A stretch of 64,000 nt of DNA from Blasia pusilla. Lineage: Eukaryota; Marchantiophyta; Marchantiopsida; Blasiales. A program made the position numbers and the translations under genes. Location of the stretch: assembly GCA_050084515.1 (NCBI GenBank), contig CM114272.1:25544001-25608000 (forward strand). The letters are read 5' to 3'. The number at the start of each line of letters is the position of its first letter. Position 1 is the first letter of the stretch. The notes beneath the pieces were generated by a model. The model did not search any database and was not told the origin of the DNA. It worked only from the letters and a program-made list of their open reading frames with translations. Shown here piece by piece: positions 1 through 14,350 of the stretch.

Positions 1-284
1 CTTTGGGAGGGGGGAGTTACCAAAAGAAGTAATCCCATCCCCTTCCCCCCCTCCCCTCCTGTCCTCACATTATAGTATACATGTGGGTTTTGTTTGTGTT
101 TGTGCATTTAATTTTTTCGGCACCTAATGCAATCCATAGATTTTGTATTTCTCTACATTCTCCAAAATTAAGATCTCCAAGATTTACATATATCTCGATT
201 GTAAAATGGGTATTGTATTCCTCATATTACTATTTGTTTAGTTTGGCTCGGCTTAGAGTTGGAGTAGGATGGGAGTGAAAGGTG

Positions 285-950
285 TCAAACTCCTTATGTT
301 ATTATTCTTGCGGAAACAAGTTGTCTTTCTCTAGAGGCTGAAGCTCTCTACTTGACCATCACTTATATCGCAAGGGTGAGATCTCTTAATGTTTCTCGCC
401 TGCCTCATCAAGCGTTGCGAGCCACACGTTCCATAGGTTGGATTGTGGATGTGGTGACTTGGTCTTCAAAGTGGAATGTGGCGGAACGGAATTGGGAGTC
501 TGCAAGCATCTACAGAAGTAATTTCTCAACATTATTTGGAGCAGTACAGGCAAAAAATGGAGTATTCTTAACTTTATGTTAATCCTACGCTTGTATATTG
601 TGAACAAGGATATCTACTTGCGGGGATCTCCACATTCTTACGTCATATTATCGTACGACATAGGACTGGATTTCATAGGCTAAGAATTAAGGAAGGACAA
701 TGGTTTAATATTGATAGAAGTGAACAAGTTTGTAGGAAATGTGACGGAGAAAATATTGAGGATAAAGAGTATATGTTTATTACATGTCGCATGTATGAAA
801 GGATTAAACGAGCTCGTAAAATAAATGCGAAGAATTTGTATTCTTTATTACAATTAATGTCTTATGATATAAGTTCTTATATTATAAATGTCATTATTCA
901 TCACTCAAATATTACAACTAGAAGAAAATTTTATTTTTTTTCTAATTAAT
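285..950 (+). pseudogene. 3' end of a decayed LINE (RT C-terminal region plus CCHC-like zinc knuckle)
   Basis: Two frames together read like the C-terminal third of a plant LINE ORF2. About 300-580 contains the motifs AETSCLSLEAEALYLTI and RVRSLNVSRLPHQAL, typical of the region after the RT domain. About 640-945 reads HRTGFHRLRIKEGQWF and then CRKCDGENIEDKEYMFITC, the usual C-x2-C, acidic, C knuckle with Tyr where His is expected. The frame changes between the two blocks and no RT catalytic region precedes them inside the window, so this is a 5'-truncated or window-truncated relic. It does not resemble the LINE copies at 48-57 kb. AT-rich sequence follows. The family is inferred from motif layout only. 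Confidence 0.55.
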
Positions 951-3900
951 GAATGATTTATAATATATTTTTATCCCTTCGGTTTCACGGGTTCGATTTA
1001 TTTACCAAAAAATATGATAAATAAATCATCCATAAATACCCGTTCCCATGTATCAAAGGGTCCTAAAATCCGTTTTCCACCCGTCAGGTTTGTTCGGCCC
1101 AACGCTTTACTTGAGAAGTGGGCCATGTCATGGACTCAAGAAGCCAAGCTCTCTCATTTCATTCTCAAATTGCATCGTGTCCTCCTAACACGTTCATCGG
1201 CCGCGCTTTCCTCCTACATTCTCGTTACAAGAACCTTAGCTGAACGTTGCCCCTGGTCAGACTGCGCAGGATCCGCCAGCACCTCGTTCGGTTGTGGCCG
1301 ATCGTGGGGCCTCTCGTTACAAGAGCCTATGACTTTATTACTCCCCATACAGAACCGCGCGATCGGAATCATCGGATACGTCGAGACACCGAAAGGATCT
1401 TCCACGTCGTGGGGTCCCGCGGACGCCAATGCGACGCGCCGGGAATTATTGTGTTCATTCTTGTTCTTGTACGAAGATACGCGTTCGAAATGGTGGAGCA
1501 CCGGGGAGTCAGTGGGGGGAGTGAAAACCAGATCATGGACCACGGACCTAAACCCTAAACCCCTTGACACACGGACATCCATCCATGCAAAACGTCAGGG
1601 AGTCTGACATGAGGCAGCTTCCTGGTGCCCTCGCGGCACGCGGAAGTGAACGAAGGAGATCAAGTTCGTTCCCCAAATGTTATTCTTCTCTCCGTCCCTC
1701 CGTCCCTTCCCGGCCCGGGGGACGGATGTTGATTGACGCGTCTGCGACCCGTGATTGATTTACTACAAATGATACCATCGCGGCGAGGTTCCCAACGTGG
1801 AAGTTTGAGCGCTGCCTGCGGGGCACGGTTTGCGTTCCGGGTCAGAGCGCAGGTACAGCCGTTCCGCACTTTTTGCCAGGTGATGTCCGCTCGCTTTGGC
1901 AAGGGCTTTTCTTCTGTCGGACGATCAGACAGACGGACGGGAGACTGAACTGCGTCGGGTCCGCAGCAGGAGCCGAAGAGAGGGACCGTTGGTTGCAGTG
2001 AGTCGCGATTTCGGTGGCTGAGCTTAAGCAGAAGCTGCAGAAATGAGCTACCACTGTTACTACCGCACTGCAGTCGGCCGTCTCTGGGTAGTGCGTGGTC
2101 TGTCTGTAATCCATTTACTGACCCACTCGCGGATATAGGCTGACGGCGACGGTGACGGGAACTTTGCAGCACTGGAATGGTGCTGCCATTCTCGTTACGC
2201 TGAGCGGGACTCCTGCCAGTTTAGCGCCACGCTTCGTGTGCAGGGTCTGAGTGCACTTAATGCAACGGCAATAGATGGAGGCGACGTCTCCGTCACATTG
2301 TGTCAAACTACGGACTGAACATTAAACGCCCGTCTTCCCCGCTCGCGGATCTGCATCGAGATGAAAATCCACGATCCTGGAGAAGAGTTCTCGGCCCTGG
2401 CGCTTCCTCAGCGGGTCATCGATTTTAAGCGATTTGGGCGAGCGGAATCGTGAGGAAACCTTCGCGGGCGAGAATCAGATTCCCCACGTTCATTGCCTGC
2501 GGGAGGAGGTGAGGAGGAAATTGAACGTCCGGGCCGACCAAACATTTCCATTGTCCGCCGCTGCAAAATGAATGTCAGTTCAAATGTGCTTGGTGTCCTT
2601 GGGATGTTGCTACAAGCTGCCGCGCTGCGTCCTTGCGAGGAATTGCTTATATAGTGATCATGGACTGCAGGAACTCACAGCGTGTGAAGATGCCATCGTG
2701 ACCTCCACTGGAACGGTGCTAAATAAAACATCATGATTAAGGCCCGGCATCAGCGGGCGTAACAAGTGCTTTGTGGACACAGAGTGACGGACGTTAGAGT
2801 TTACGATGCGACCATTCGAGACCTCTCCGTCGAATTCAAATTCCTGGCCCTCAATTTTCGGCCGACATTGTGATTCTTCAATGTAGTTGCGTGTTGCCCT
2901 CTCGACAGTCTCCACGAGTCCCGTGGCTTTGTACGCAACTGTCCACGAGTTGCAATTACCTTCACTTTTGTCTTGTTGCAAGTCGGTACAAAGTGTGTAA
3001 TATTGTGTCGCGTTTCAAAGAGACTTAATTTTGCGAGGCTACGTGATAGATACATCGCAGTTCTAAAAGGAAGACGTCTACTGGACAGATACGGGTCTTT
3101 TCCCATTTGAAATCTACCACTCTGGGTAAGAATACGAACTATCGGTGATCAGTATACGTGTCGACGAGGGAGCGCGGCGGAATGATGCCTGTACTATTTC
3201 TTCTGCGTAGGCTTTGAAATATTTCGTTCAACCGCCATGTCTTATGACGAACGCGATCGCTCGGCACATCCGAGGTACGTTTTATGCTGGCAGCCGTCGA
3301 CGGACACACTCTAGGTAGACAGTAGCGGAGGTCAGATGAGAATCACTCCAGGCGACTCACATTCTCCGAAACTGCTGCGGACAGTTTTCTAGTTCCTGTT
3401 CCTAAACGCCCTCGGCAGCCAAGGATAGCGAACCTAATCACCTCCTTCCGAGAACTTTTTTAAATTCCATCACCGTCTTCCTATTAAGGTATGTCTGTTC
3501 TAAAATTCTGCATGCTGCCAAAGAAACCTATCTATGCAGTCTGAGAGTTTCCGAAATTTTCAAATCTAGTTTGGAAATCTCATAGGAACTTCGGCCGGGG
3601 CAAACTTGGTTAGAAGGTAGTGCTTGTGCATACGAGACTAATAGGGGAACTGTTGTGTGCAAACCATGAACTTTCCACACGAATTTCCAAACAGGTCATT
3701 TCTTTTCTCTTGTCGAGAGCAAAGAACTGACCCTAAACCCATGTGAACCCTCAACCACCAATCAGTCAATTAGCGTAGCCAAAACTTATTTTAGAGATAT
3801 ATAATGGATATCAAACCATTAATCAGCCTATGAAATCTACATTCCAATCTGAGATTATGATGGCGCCTATTGAACATAACATGTTACATTCTAAACCCAA

Positions 3901-4877
3901 TGTATATACATTTCGGGACAGGTGTATGTAGTCAAGACCATACATTCCGTGGCCTACTAGTAAAGTGTCATAATAAAAAATTATTTTTTCTCATGTAAAA
4001 CTCATGGAAGAAGATATATATTTTATCAAATTTCCATTGTCAAACACTTTTTTACCTTCCGACTGTCTCGAGCAAGTCAAGAATGCGCTCTCCCATGTAT
4101 CTCCGATACATGTCATTTCAGATGAGATGAATTATATAAACTGAAATTATATGAATTATATAAACTGAAAATATGTCAGTAAGTGATGAGGTCTATACGT
4201 CTTCAGGTAATACAAAAAATATCCCCTGATTGAGACCCATTCTTTTACACCGTGGGAACAACCTTGATTAATTCCCATTCACATCTACATTACAAGTATC
4301 TACATCGCAAATCTTAAGCGTGATTTTGGTATACAACACAGAAACTACTTTGGGCAATGAAATAGTCTTAGATTCTGGCTGCTGGCTAGAGTTTTTCGTC
4401 AATGCCTCGGCGTAACCTTAATTTCATCTTGATAAAATTCACTCCGTGGGCAGCTTAACGTCATCTAAACCTTCACACTATATCACAGTGCTTACTACAG
4501 TTCGGAAGTGGAAATCACCACAAGAAGGCTTTACTTTAGTCATTATACCCTAATCGCTGACAGCTTTTCACACTAATGACTAGATACAGATGTGATCTGA
4601 CAGAACAATGCCAGTGATTCAGCAAACAAGTTTCTGCCAAACTCAAAATTGATACAAGGAAGAGAAGAGCACTTCCATCAAACCAAGACATACTCCTTGG
4701 AACTTCTAAACTTTCACTACTCAGGTTCTCATACACATATCTCCTCGTAACTGTACAAAGTGGTTTCAGTCATGGTTTTCCTGAGCTAGAACCTACAGGA
4801 CCCTAAAGAACATGTCAACTGATGAACCATAGTGTTGAACAAATGAACCCGGTGACTATCACAGACTAAGGGATCCA
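951..4877. other. Intergenic region downstream of VARICOSE; no supported gene
   Basis: Open frames here are short, overlap on both strands and show no recognisable domain. About 1560-3300 is clearly more GC-rich than its flanks and looks like a promoter or leader region. A single ATG in good context at 3238 starts 12 codons that run to a possible splice donor near 3275, but I find no continuation. A 22-bp direct repeat with ATATAAACTGAAA lies near 4129-4172. The last few hundred bases before 4878 should include the 3' UTR of the minus-strand VARICOSE gene. Confidence 0.5.
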
Positions 4878-7800
4878 TCACTTGCATGCTGTGAGCAAAG
4901 AGTTAACCACGTGCAGAACCAGCCGCATGGAATTAGCCAGTTCTCCGCCAGCAGTTGTTAGGTGCATTTGCCGATGCAGATTTTGATATAGCTGCTCTAA
5001 AAACGGTCGCATGTGGGGAGCTAGAACTGGGTCCTTAGGGTTCAGCGCTAGGGCACCTTCCCTAATCCACTCCAGTTTATGTGCTGTGTCCTTTCCAAGG
5101 TCACACCCTAGTTGCTGTACTAGTGACAGAAGTACCCCTTGACTTAGGGGTAGTGGTACCATAGCGAAAAGAGTCTTCAAATCCACCTGTAGCATGCCAG
5201 TAAATAAATAGTTAGTATCTAGGAGAAGAAAATGCACTTTCAGCTGCGCACTGTCTTTCCAGGTAAGGTCAATTATGTTTTCATCCCCCAAGCAACTCCT
5301 TTTACCATTTCATTGTAACCAAAAACAAAACCCTTTACGACTCTTCACAACTTCCTCAAAGTAAATGAGGCCCAGAATTGCAGTACCGTATGTGAAACAT
5401 TCAATATTTGGTGAGTAAAATATTGGCTATGTTTGTCAAGAACCTTCACTCCTTAACTGGATGTGCTTCAAGTGTTTGAGAATAGGTTCACTTTTCAACA
5501 ATTAGGAGTAGGTCTGGTAACCACATCGTACCTGTGTACAAAGCCACGAAACTATGGCAACATCACTTAAGGAAAGAGCCTTGTTGAACGCCTCCTCCAG
5601 TTTTCGTTCACTCACTAATCTTGACAACTCGATGGTAGGATCGAGAGACTCCTCCAAGTGCTGAAGGGATAGAACCTACACATCACAAAACGATGATAAA
5701 TGAACAACATCCCAGTATCCAGAAACTCACAGTGACTCCATCAAATCACAACTTAATGAAATGGGCCCATCTAGACAGAACTTGAACATAAACTACCCCT
5801 GATTCCCTGTTGGTAAATCACCATTGTCTTCTTATAGTAGAAGCTTAAGAGAACCCATTCAGAAATCCTTGGATCCACACAGAGGTACCAACCTGTGCCT
5901 TACTTCTTCATGTTCTGAATTGATCAACATGCTCTGAACTGTGAGTGCGCAGCAGGTGTACTAACCAGAAAAGTATGCCATAAAAAGGATATAAGCGCAT
6001 AGCTTCATCATCAGGCATTGAATGCTTTTGTCTCACCTTATCAGGTAGACCACCATTACTCTGCTTAACAGCCGTCAGAGAAGCTCGTGCTGCATTGGCA
6101 CCTGCATTCTCAGCTAGGGCAATCAATTTCCGTTGGCCCTCACTAAGCTCGGTTTTTAGCGAAGTTGCCAAGGATGAAGCTGACATCATAGTATCCTGAA
6201 AGATACCAAACAGCCGTTAGTACTGAATGTACAGATATACCCTGCAAATGTTGAACTCAAGCTCCCTTCGCTTAAAACTATACCAAAGCAGAGAGCCATC
6301 ACCACACTCTACATGCCCATATTTTTTACAAATCCTTGACAAGTACTGCTCAATTCCTATCATTTGCCATGATGTTCCATTACAGAAAATTCTCAATTCC
6401 CAGAAAACCAAGAAGATTTTCACCTCCAACGACAGGACCGCAGGCAGACCCGACAGACTGGTGAGCAAGACATCATTTTACTCTCTGTTGAATGGACAGA
6501 ACTCACAAACAGATCCTATGAAATCCTTCTGCAGGGGCAGGTGTGAACTAGATCAAACGTCCACCAATATGTATGTAGGCTGGAACAAACCTGCAGACTG
6601 GTTGCCAAAGCAGAATGAGAAGCTTCAAACTGTTGTTGCACACCAGCTGTATGCTCAGCCAAACCTCGCTGGAAGGTAGTGTCTATCTGCTCAAACATGG
6701 CTTGACATGATCTTTCAAAGCCTGGAATTACTGCAGTCTCAAAGGATGTCCGCAGGGCATCCTACATTCAGAGGCCATCGGTCAGGATTGATCTTTCATA
6801 GAAACCTTCTACTTGGGACTACTTGCCATAACTGATTCAACTTTTCTCAACACAACTTCAGTTCCACATCTTCAGGCCCAAGCTGAAAGTAAAAGACACT
6901 CCAATTACTATGTGTAATGCTGAAGACCCCCACACACACACACAAGCCAACTTCATTTATTAGTATTCTGAGGAAACAGATTAGGGTCTGCAGACCTGCA
7001 GTGCCGGTCTTAGTACGAGCTGCAGTTGTGTTTGTAATTGTCTCGAGACGGCAGCTTCAAGCTTAGTGGCCACCACCTTTTCCAACTGAGGAGTTACCTT
7101 CTCCAACAATCCCTTCTGCAAGTCCACCATGGGCATAATTTAACTTCTTAATTCTTACAATATCCTCAGTAGTTGCAACAATTTGGACATTGCTAGTGCA
7201 GATGACCTTACACTCAAAAAACACAAGACATGAGAGTTTGAAGCATAGATAGGCAGAGACAAGTGCATACAGATAAGTTAATTGGGTTGGATGTACACAG
7301 TATCTTTCATTTGACTAGAAATCAGACTACACAGGGGAGATAGGCTATCATCCATCCAATTCCAACACAAAAAATAATCACACCTGGAGAGCATCTGAAA
7401 CGGCTGTCAGAGTAGTTTTCTCAACACTCGGAGTCACCAATCGAGCAATGACTGGTCCAATTGATGCCAACTCTTTCTTGAAAATACGCTCCAAAGAGGC
7501 AGGTAAATCTTTGCTGAACGAGTTGGACAGTAAGTTTGTCAACTGCTGCACACGATCACGTTCAAGCTTCTCACGCTTTACACTTTCCTCTTGTATTCGG
7601 GCCCACATGGCATCCACATGGGCTTTCAACAACTTCTCCATACGCTGACCAAGAGCACCCTCCATTCGTTTGCCTTCCTTGGCCACGGGAACTGCCACCA
7701 TTACAGTCATCTGCTTGGAGAGCTCCTTCTGCATTGCCACCAGCTGTGGCATCCAGAGGGAGGTTAAGACAAAACAGAAAACTCGATTGGTCCAAGTACA

Positions 7801-10800
7801 GTGTCTGAGTGATGCCCATAAAAAATCTGGGACCACTTTTCACAACTTTAGAACTCCATAAGTCTAACAGCAGGAAAGAGCCTCACCTGATTGAGAGATT
7901 CTTGCATTGATGCCACCTGATAGGCCAAACCCGAATCTGATGGTGCAACATTGGCACTAGTGCTACTGTCCCCTTCTGAAGGGGTGGCATTTCCAACGGG
8001 ACACGTACTTGCTTGCAAGGGTGCTGATAGAGAAACAAGCGGAACGCCAGCAATATTCACACCACCCACATTTGTTTTGTTTTTGTTTTTCCTACCCTTG
8101 ACTACTGCAGGAGACTGAGAAGGTGTTACAACTACAGAAACTGCTTCGCCAGTTCTGACACTCAAATCTCTGACTTGTTCCTGTATTTCTTCAGCAGGTG
8201 AACTTAATAATTGTTCTCTCTCGTCCATATTATCCCCATCATCGACTGGGTGCAAGTCATCCACAGAACCTGTTTCACAATAAGCACTTCCTGTAGCATT
8301 TCCCTCCCAGCTGAACTCTTTACTACTGCACTCTAAACTCGTTGGAGGCTGGACCTTCTCTTTCACATCTAACATTACCCCAGAACTTCCATCAAAACCG
8401 CCATCCTTTCCACGGGAAGTTTCGGTCTGGTGGACACTACTTTCTGCAGAAACATTAAGCTCGGTTCTCAAACAGTCCCCTTCTGAAGCCGGGACCTCCT
8501 CTTCATTGCTTGATTCTGCTTTACTAGCATCTCCAGCTGCAGCTGAAGTAGGCAAACTGACATCCACTTCAGAAGCCTTCAATCGAGCTACCATCGACAT
8601 CAGCTCTGAGGGAGTAACCAGGTGGACAGGGCCTGCATTGGGCTTTTGTTGAGTAGTTGTTGTCTTGCTGGTACTTGATGCTGACCCCGGAATGGTGTCC
8701 TCATCTTTGTCAAATACCTCATCTGCAACCTGAGAGATGGGAGGAACTGAATCCAAACCTCCTAACTCCATCATTACTGACTCCACAGCTGGCTGCTCCT
8801 GCGCTAACGCATTCTCAGACTGCTCTGGAGAACCAGCTGAAACCAAAACATATCCATCTTCAGACACCTTGGTAGGGCTATCTGACTGAGATTGCCTCTT
8901 CAGAAAAGTGGGCAGCTGTGCCGGACTTACTGGTCGCACATGGGATGTAGTGGAAGCATCAATAAAGCGACTAAGAGACTCACTAGCCTCTGGAAGATCA
9001 ACTTCAGTTCCTTGGTATCCCATTAAGACTTTTGACTCCAGTACAACAGTAGCATCTGAGAATGAGCTGCTCCGCTCATATGAGACTGGAACCTCAGATG
9101 GACTTGTGAAGACAGTGCTCAGGCTTGGACCTGGGGGACTAACACTGGGACCAACTGTAACTACACCAGTGCTCATTGATACAGTACTTGTCTCATTGAC
9201 AGTAGTGGAATAACCAGGATCAACTGGAGGAAAGACTTGTCCCACAACTGGACTACTAGACTGTGACAAAAGGCTCTTGTCAAGGGCAGCTGAGATATCA
9301 ATGGCTGATTCTTCGGGAGGAGGGAGACACTGGCACAAATCGAGTGCATATTGCTGAATGGCTTGTGTCTGGACACAGTACACTTGTACTGTTCCCTCTC
9401 CATCAGAGACACCCTCACTAGTAGCTGTCAAGCTAAGGATGGGCATTGTCACTGAAAATTCCGCCAGGTAATCTATTCGAGTGGCCGCTGCAGTAGATCC
9501 AAACTCCAAGTGGACAACATAAATTGCATTTTTCTTCGCATTGGCAAGTAACATCAGGCTAGCGCGAGGCACCACTAACACTTGATTGAAAAAGGCTTTA
9601 TCTATCCTTCCTTCTAAGGCTGAGCTTTTCAGTTCTAGTGTCTGTATACACTGCCAGTTGCCACCACCAGGTTTCACAGGCAGTCCATCTGGGGTAGACT
9701 GCGCCCACAACTTCAGCTCCTGATTGTAAGGTCCCTGCGAGAAGTTAGATGCAAAGCAAACGACCATCAGAACCTCAACTGCAAGAGGAACTAAAACAAA
9801 AGAACTGATAAATATTGGTTTAAACGACCTACATCATCTGCTGCCAACTACAAGTCCAAGGTTTGACCTTTGCCACCACACCACAGTCCAATTATTTGGA
9901 CTCCATTCTGTACATAAATGTTGACAGAACTAAGAAAACTTGTAACTCCACACAATGCAGAATGGGGAAAGAAATGTACCGCAGTTATCAGCACTGCATG
10001 GTCCGGGCGGCGTGGAGCTGAGACAAAAGCAACAGAGTTCACAGGATGCCCTTGATGTGGAACAAACAGAGACAAAGGATTCATCTTCTTATCTCCCCAG
10101 ATCCTCACCTGAACCAAACAAACATCGGCAACCCTTCCAGTCAAAATTAAACCTCCACATTATCAACAAGCATTTGACATCCGAATTCACCTCAACAGTG
10201 GAAAGTGGAAGGAATGAGTGGGCATCACTACTGAACAGTAAATATAGCAACCTAAGAGTGCAGACCAAGTTTTAGCTGGCAGTCTCAAATACCATCTCAT
10301 CTGCAGCACATGTACAGCATCCAAAAAAATGTCGTCACACCATGCAGACTAAAAATTAATAACATGATCTAGACATTGAAGGTGAATATTTCAAAGTTAG
10401 GTGTCCATAAGAGAACCCACCGTGCCATCCTGTGACGCGGATGCAAAGCATGTTGGGATCCACAATGGCACTGAGAGATCAGTAACATCACTGTTGTGCT
10501 CACCAACCACATGCACCCCTTCTGGAGGATTGTTCACGTGACAGACTACTGGGTCCTCGGCTGTGAAACCACCTGGAGGAGCATTGACCCTGAACTTGTT
10601 TACATCAATTGTCATGACGTACTTTCCAATCCCCACCACCAGAAGATCCTACAATCCCAGAAAGCACACTGTTAGGAACACCATAAAATGAACTTTGGAC
10701 TATCCTGTACACTGAATCATGGTAGTACCAGTAAAGAAAAAGGCTAATCACCTAGATTTTGATCATTGAAAATCACCGCACCTAGAAATTAATTTCCCCA

Positions 10801-12888
10801 CTAGATACAACAGTCATATGACCAGCTGCAGTGCCAAAAACCAGAACAGACCCTCTCACAAAAAGAATAAAATACACAGATTTCCACATTACCGGGGAGG
10901 CAAGAAAGCAGATGCGGATGAAACTGTGCTAACAGCTAGTATCCTATGAACCCGGTCAACTAATCACCTCAATTCCACCCAGTCAACCTTACAAGACCAA
11001 TTATGAACCCTTATGACCCAGGAAGCAGTATACCTGCATTTGAGAATGCCAACAAACACGAGGGTGAACTGACTCCCAGTCCCCTAAAATCTGCATGGCA
11101 ACAACAGTGTGGTCCTTGATCTCCATTCTTCCATCATCTGATGTTCCTTCTACAATCCTTCGCACGAATACTCGCCCATCAGAGCTAGCACTGCAGTTTA
11201 CAGGCAGAAAAAGAATTAAAGACTAAGCAAAGAAAATTTGAATTGTTGGACATAACCTGTGAGTGATGCAGGCTAGAAAATTGACATCATTTGGACATAG
11301 CCAAGTTTACACGAGGCCATCCAGAACACAAACAACTCAGCAAAAGAGCAATCACATGTTAGGACTTCGCACCAACTAAGGTGGTGTCAAGTCTGAAGGC
11401 CGTGGGGATATGTATTAGTTGGAAGGAGAACGGCTCCCACCGCATTTTCCCATGACATGAAAACTCAACAGTATAAGGCTGCAAGACCCCACAATCATCA
11501 AATGGAATGCATGAAGCTCACACATCAATTCCATTGTGCACCTATGTCGCTTGACCTCCACGCAATGCACAATTTACTGACGATAATAGATGACCGAATT
11601 GGTACCTCACCTAGCAAGCAAGTGCACATCCTCCGCAAAGAAGACCATGTCTGTGACCCTCTGCAGTTTCAAAAGGCATTGAGAGATAGTCAGGTTGCCA
11701 TATCAGAAGGGCTCATCGGTACCACCAACAACAGCTTCAGACATTTCTACCAATGAAAGCCTCCTCGACTGGCAAATTCTACAATGATTAGGCACTGAGG
11801 CATTCTCCAAACTTCGTCCTTACATGTGAATGGCCTCGAAGCAAAACCCGCAATGCAGTGTTGATGTTGAGAACTCGAATTGTGCCAGCACGCAATCCAT
11901 AGCATATGTAGCTTCTGTTGACTGCAATTTGGCGCCCTAGGACCAGAACAGGGTCCGAACCATACACGGTGATAGGAGAAACCTCGAGTTGTGGTTGGGC
12001 CTCTCCGCTCTGCCTAACATCCACATCATAAACAACTTGGTCTCCCTTCAAAGATCGCCCTCGGGGAGGTTTACTACCAGGCAGTCGGGAAGGGGCAGGC
12101 GCCAAATTCACAGGAGGCGCAGTGGGTAAGGCAGGTGCGATGGCGGGTGGAGGTATTGACACTTCTGGAGAGGCAGAAAGAGAGGGATCAGAAGAAATGA
12201 TACTTGGAGTCGGGATTTCAAGCAAACTGGCAGGTCCCAGGCGCATTGAAGATGATTCTTCCTTACCCGCGGCTACTTCGGCCGAGGATTGTGTTGTAAG
12301 CAATGCCATAAGGTGTGCACCATCCAGCGGCGGGCTGGACACCGGAGTTGGGGTATGGACCGGGGGTGGTAAAGACGTTGGAGACACAGAAGTTGGAGCA
12401 GATTGCGGGGCTGCTGTGCTAGTCACGGAAGGCTGAGACTGGCTAAACGATTGTGACTGTGTTTGACCGTATTGCGACTGAGGAAATGTCCCATGTTGGG
12501 GTCCCGGAGCAGCATAGGACGTACTCGGATAAGGGGCCGCCGGATATGGTGGCGGTCGAGGTCCATGGTCTTGAGCGTAGTGCATGTAAGGATTGTACAT
12601 CCCTCCTGTTTGCTGGGAATTGTAAGGGCCAGGTGATTGGATCCCAGGACTTTGTTGGGAATTGTTGTAAGGGTAAGAACCCGGAAGGGAAGAAAAATTA
12701 TTTCCGGAGGCGTATGAATTTGATGGGGGATAGTTGTTTAAGGGATACGGGTGTGAAGAAGGGACCTGGTAGGGATGGTTAGGAGGATAGGGTGCTGAGG
12801 GCGGAGTAAACGATGAGAGTGACGATGGCGGTGCTGTCTTGAAGAAGTTTTGTAGGTCAAATCCTCCCGAAGGTCCGGACGTTCCCAT
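4878..12888 (-). CDS. VCS: VARICOSE/EDC4-like enhancer of mRNA decapping, 12 coding exons
   Basis: Scaffold of the cytoplasmic decapping complex (with DCP1/DCP2) in P-bodies. My exon model on the minus strand: 12888-11824, 11660-11611, 11190-11034, 10648-10421, 10108-9980, 9734-7887, 7743-7384, 7115-6996, 6761-6591, 6195-6037, 5675-5532, 5186-4878. All introns are GT-AG, every join stays in frame, and the total is 1579 codons plus TGA. Order: a Pro/Ser/Tyr/Gln-rich N-terminus (about 1-280), a WD40 region (about 290-660, with [35 protein letters not shown]), a long Ser-rich linker with a basic GRKNKNK patch, then the alpha-helical C-terminus ([39 protein letters not shown], ending in LLTACK). 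Arabidopsis VCS is about 1344 residues; the extra length is mostly linker. The ATG at 12888 is preceded by an in-frame TAG and a pyrimidine-rich acceptor, so the leader is spliced. Confidence 0.93.
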
Positions 12889-14350
12889 TGCATATGTTTC
12901 CTCCAGCTCCACGAATTGCAAGTCCTACGTCTGCGGAAGGGAAGAGCAGAATGTCAGTTATAGAGCTAGCAACAGCTGAAAAAGCTTTGTGTTGTTTTGA
13001 AAACAAATATTATCCATGCCTCCCAACGACCGTTACCATGATCTACACAAGAGGACATCACGCAGGATCCATCGTCTAAGGATGACACAACCGTTGCTGG
13101 TAAGCTTCTCGGTTGCAGGTTGTTTACTAGAAGCTGAACAAAATTAAAACGAAGTATATCGAGGCATACTCATGCTAGAGTTTCCCACAACTAACTGCAT
13201 GGAATGGGAGATGTCCATCCTTGGTTGTTGAAACTCGTCTTCCAGTGGACATCATCCACTTGTCTCTGATCTACATCTGAGGTCTTGAAATCCTACAAGC
13301 CCGTAGAACTGAAGAAGAAGAAGGTCACCCTAACGGAGCGAAGGCAATCCTACCACGACAAACAATGTCAATGGAAAGGCCCAAGAAACATCCTAAGCCT
13401 TCAACAGTCGCCGGTATCTTCGACTGTACTCTAGTAGTAGACGCCACTCGCTAATTCCAGAACCCTTCACAAATTGTCGAGACGCACGATAGGCTGGAGT
13501 GAGTCTCCAACGTAGACGCATCGGCGAGCACACGATCGAGCCGCTTCCAACGTCAACCACTACCAATGTGCCAGCTACGCTAGTTCACTCTTAACTTCCT
13601 CTCCCCCAAAATTGCTGCTTCCCGGACGAACTGCTCTCCCACTATGAAGCCAATCCACAATGGGACGTATTTCGCCCCGCCTTCGACACTACCGGAGGCA
13701 CCATAACCTAAAACGATGTGACCGCACAATCGTTTCTTCGACACTCACTCCGTCATTTCCCGACCAAACTTTGCACTCTCTAGCTCTCTCGGTCTCCCTC
13801 TCTCTCATGTAAACAATACGCACTCATCGCACGTCACGGGACACGAAGACCGGTCGAATGAGTGGGCGAATGGATAAAACTTCTTAACCTAAAATTACAA
13901 TTACGGTCAATCGCTGAGCACGTGACTCGGGAAAAGCATCAGCTGCTCGGCGATGGAGGGCCGTAAAACACGAATCTCCACTTCACACCAACAGTTGTTC
14001 TCAAATGAATTGCTTACACCACCGCTTTCTCCTCCTCCTCCTCCCTCTCCTTGATTGAACGCAGCAGGACGAATCGATGGCATGCCACAACGCAACAACA
14101 GCAATAGTGTAGGAAAAGCGATTGTGGACGAAAATTGAAAGAAAATATTTTGGTGCTTCGCTTCGGGTGTACTCTCCTAGTAGACGGAGCTCGACTGACG
14201 GAAAATCATCCCACTAATGTGATCCGTCGGATCGAAATCCTACGGATGTGTCCCCACCCCGCGCACGGACAGAATCTCCACGCGGTCTACGGAGCGTCGA
14301 CTGGAGTAGGTGGTGGGACTGGACGTTGTTGTTCTTCGTTGTCTTAGGGT
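12889..14350 (-). promoter_or_regulatory. 5' leader (spliced) and probable promoter of VARICOSE
   Basis: On the minus strand a pyrimidine tract ending in CCTTCCGCAG lies at 12950-12931, directly before the leader exon segment 12930-12889. This implies a 5' UTR intron whose upstream non-coding exon lies further up. The sequence to about 14350 is less AT-rich than what follows and has no convincing protein-coding exon. I could not place a TATA box or the transcription start with confidence. Confidence 0.4.

Noticed and set aside
1014-1607. 197-codon plus-strand open frame
   Set aside because: Overlapping frames of similar length exist on both strands in this GC-rich stretch, composition is not protein-like, and no motif is recognised.
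12889-12921. Upstream extension of VARICOSE to 12921
   Set aside because: The first codon at 12921 is TTG and an in-frame TAG lies just before it. The first ATG is at 12888.
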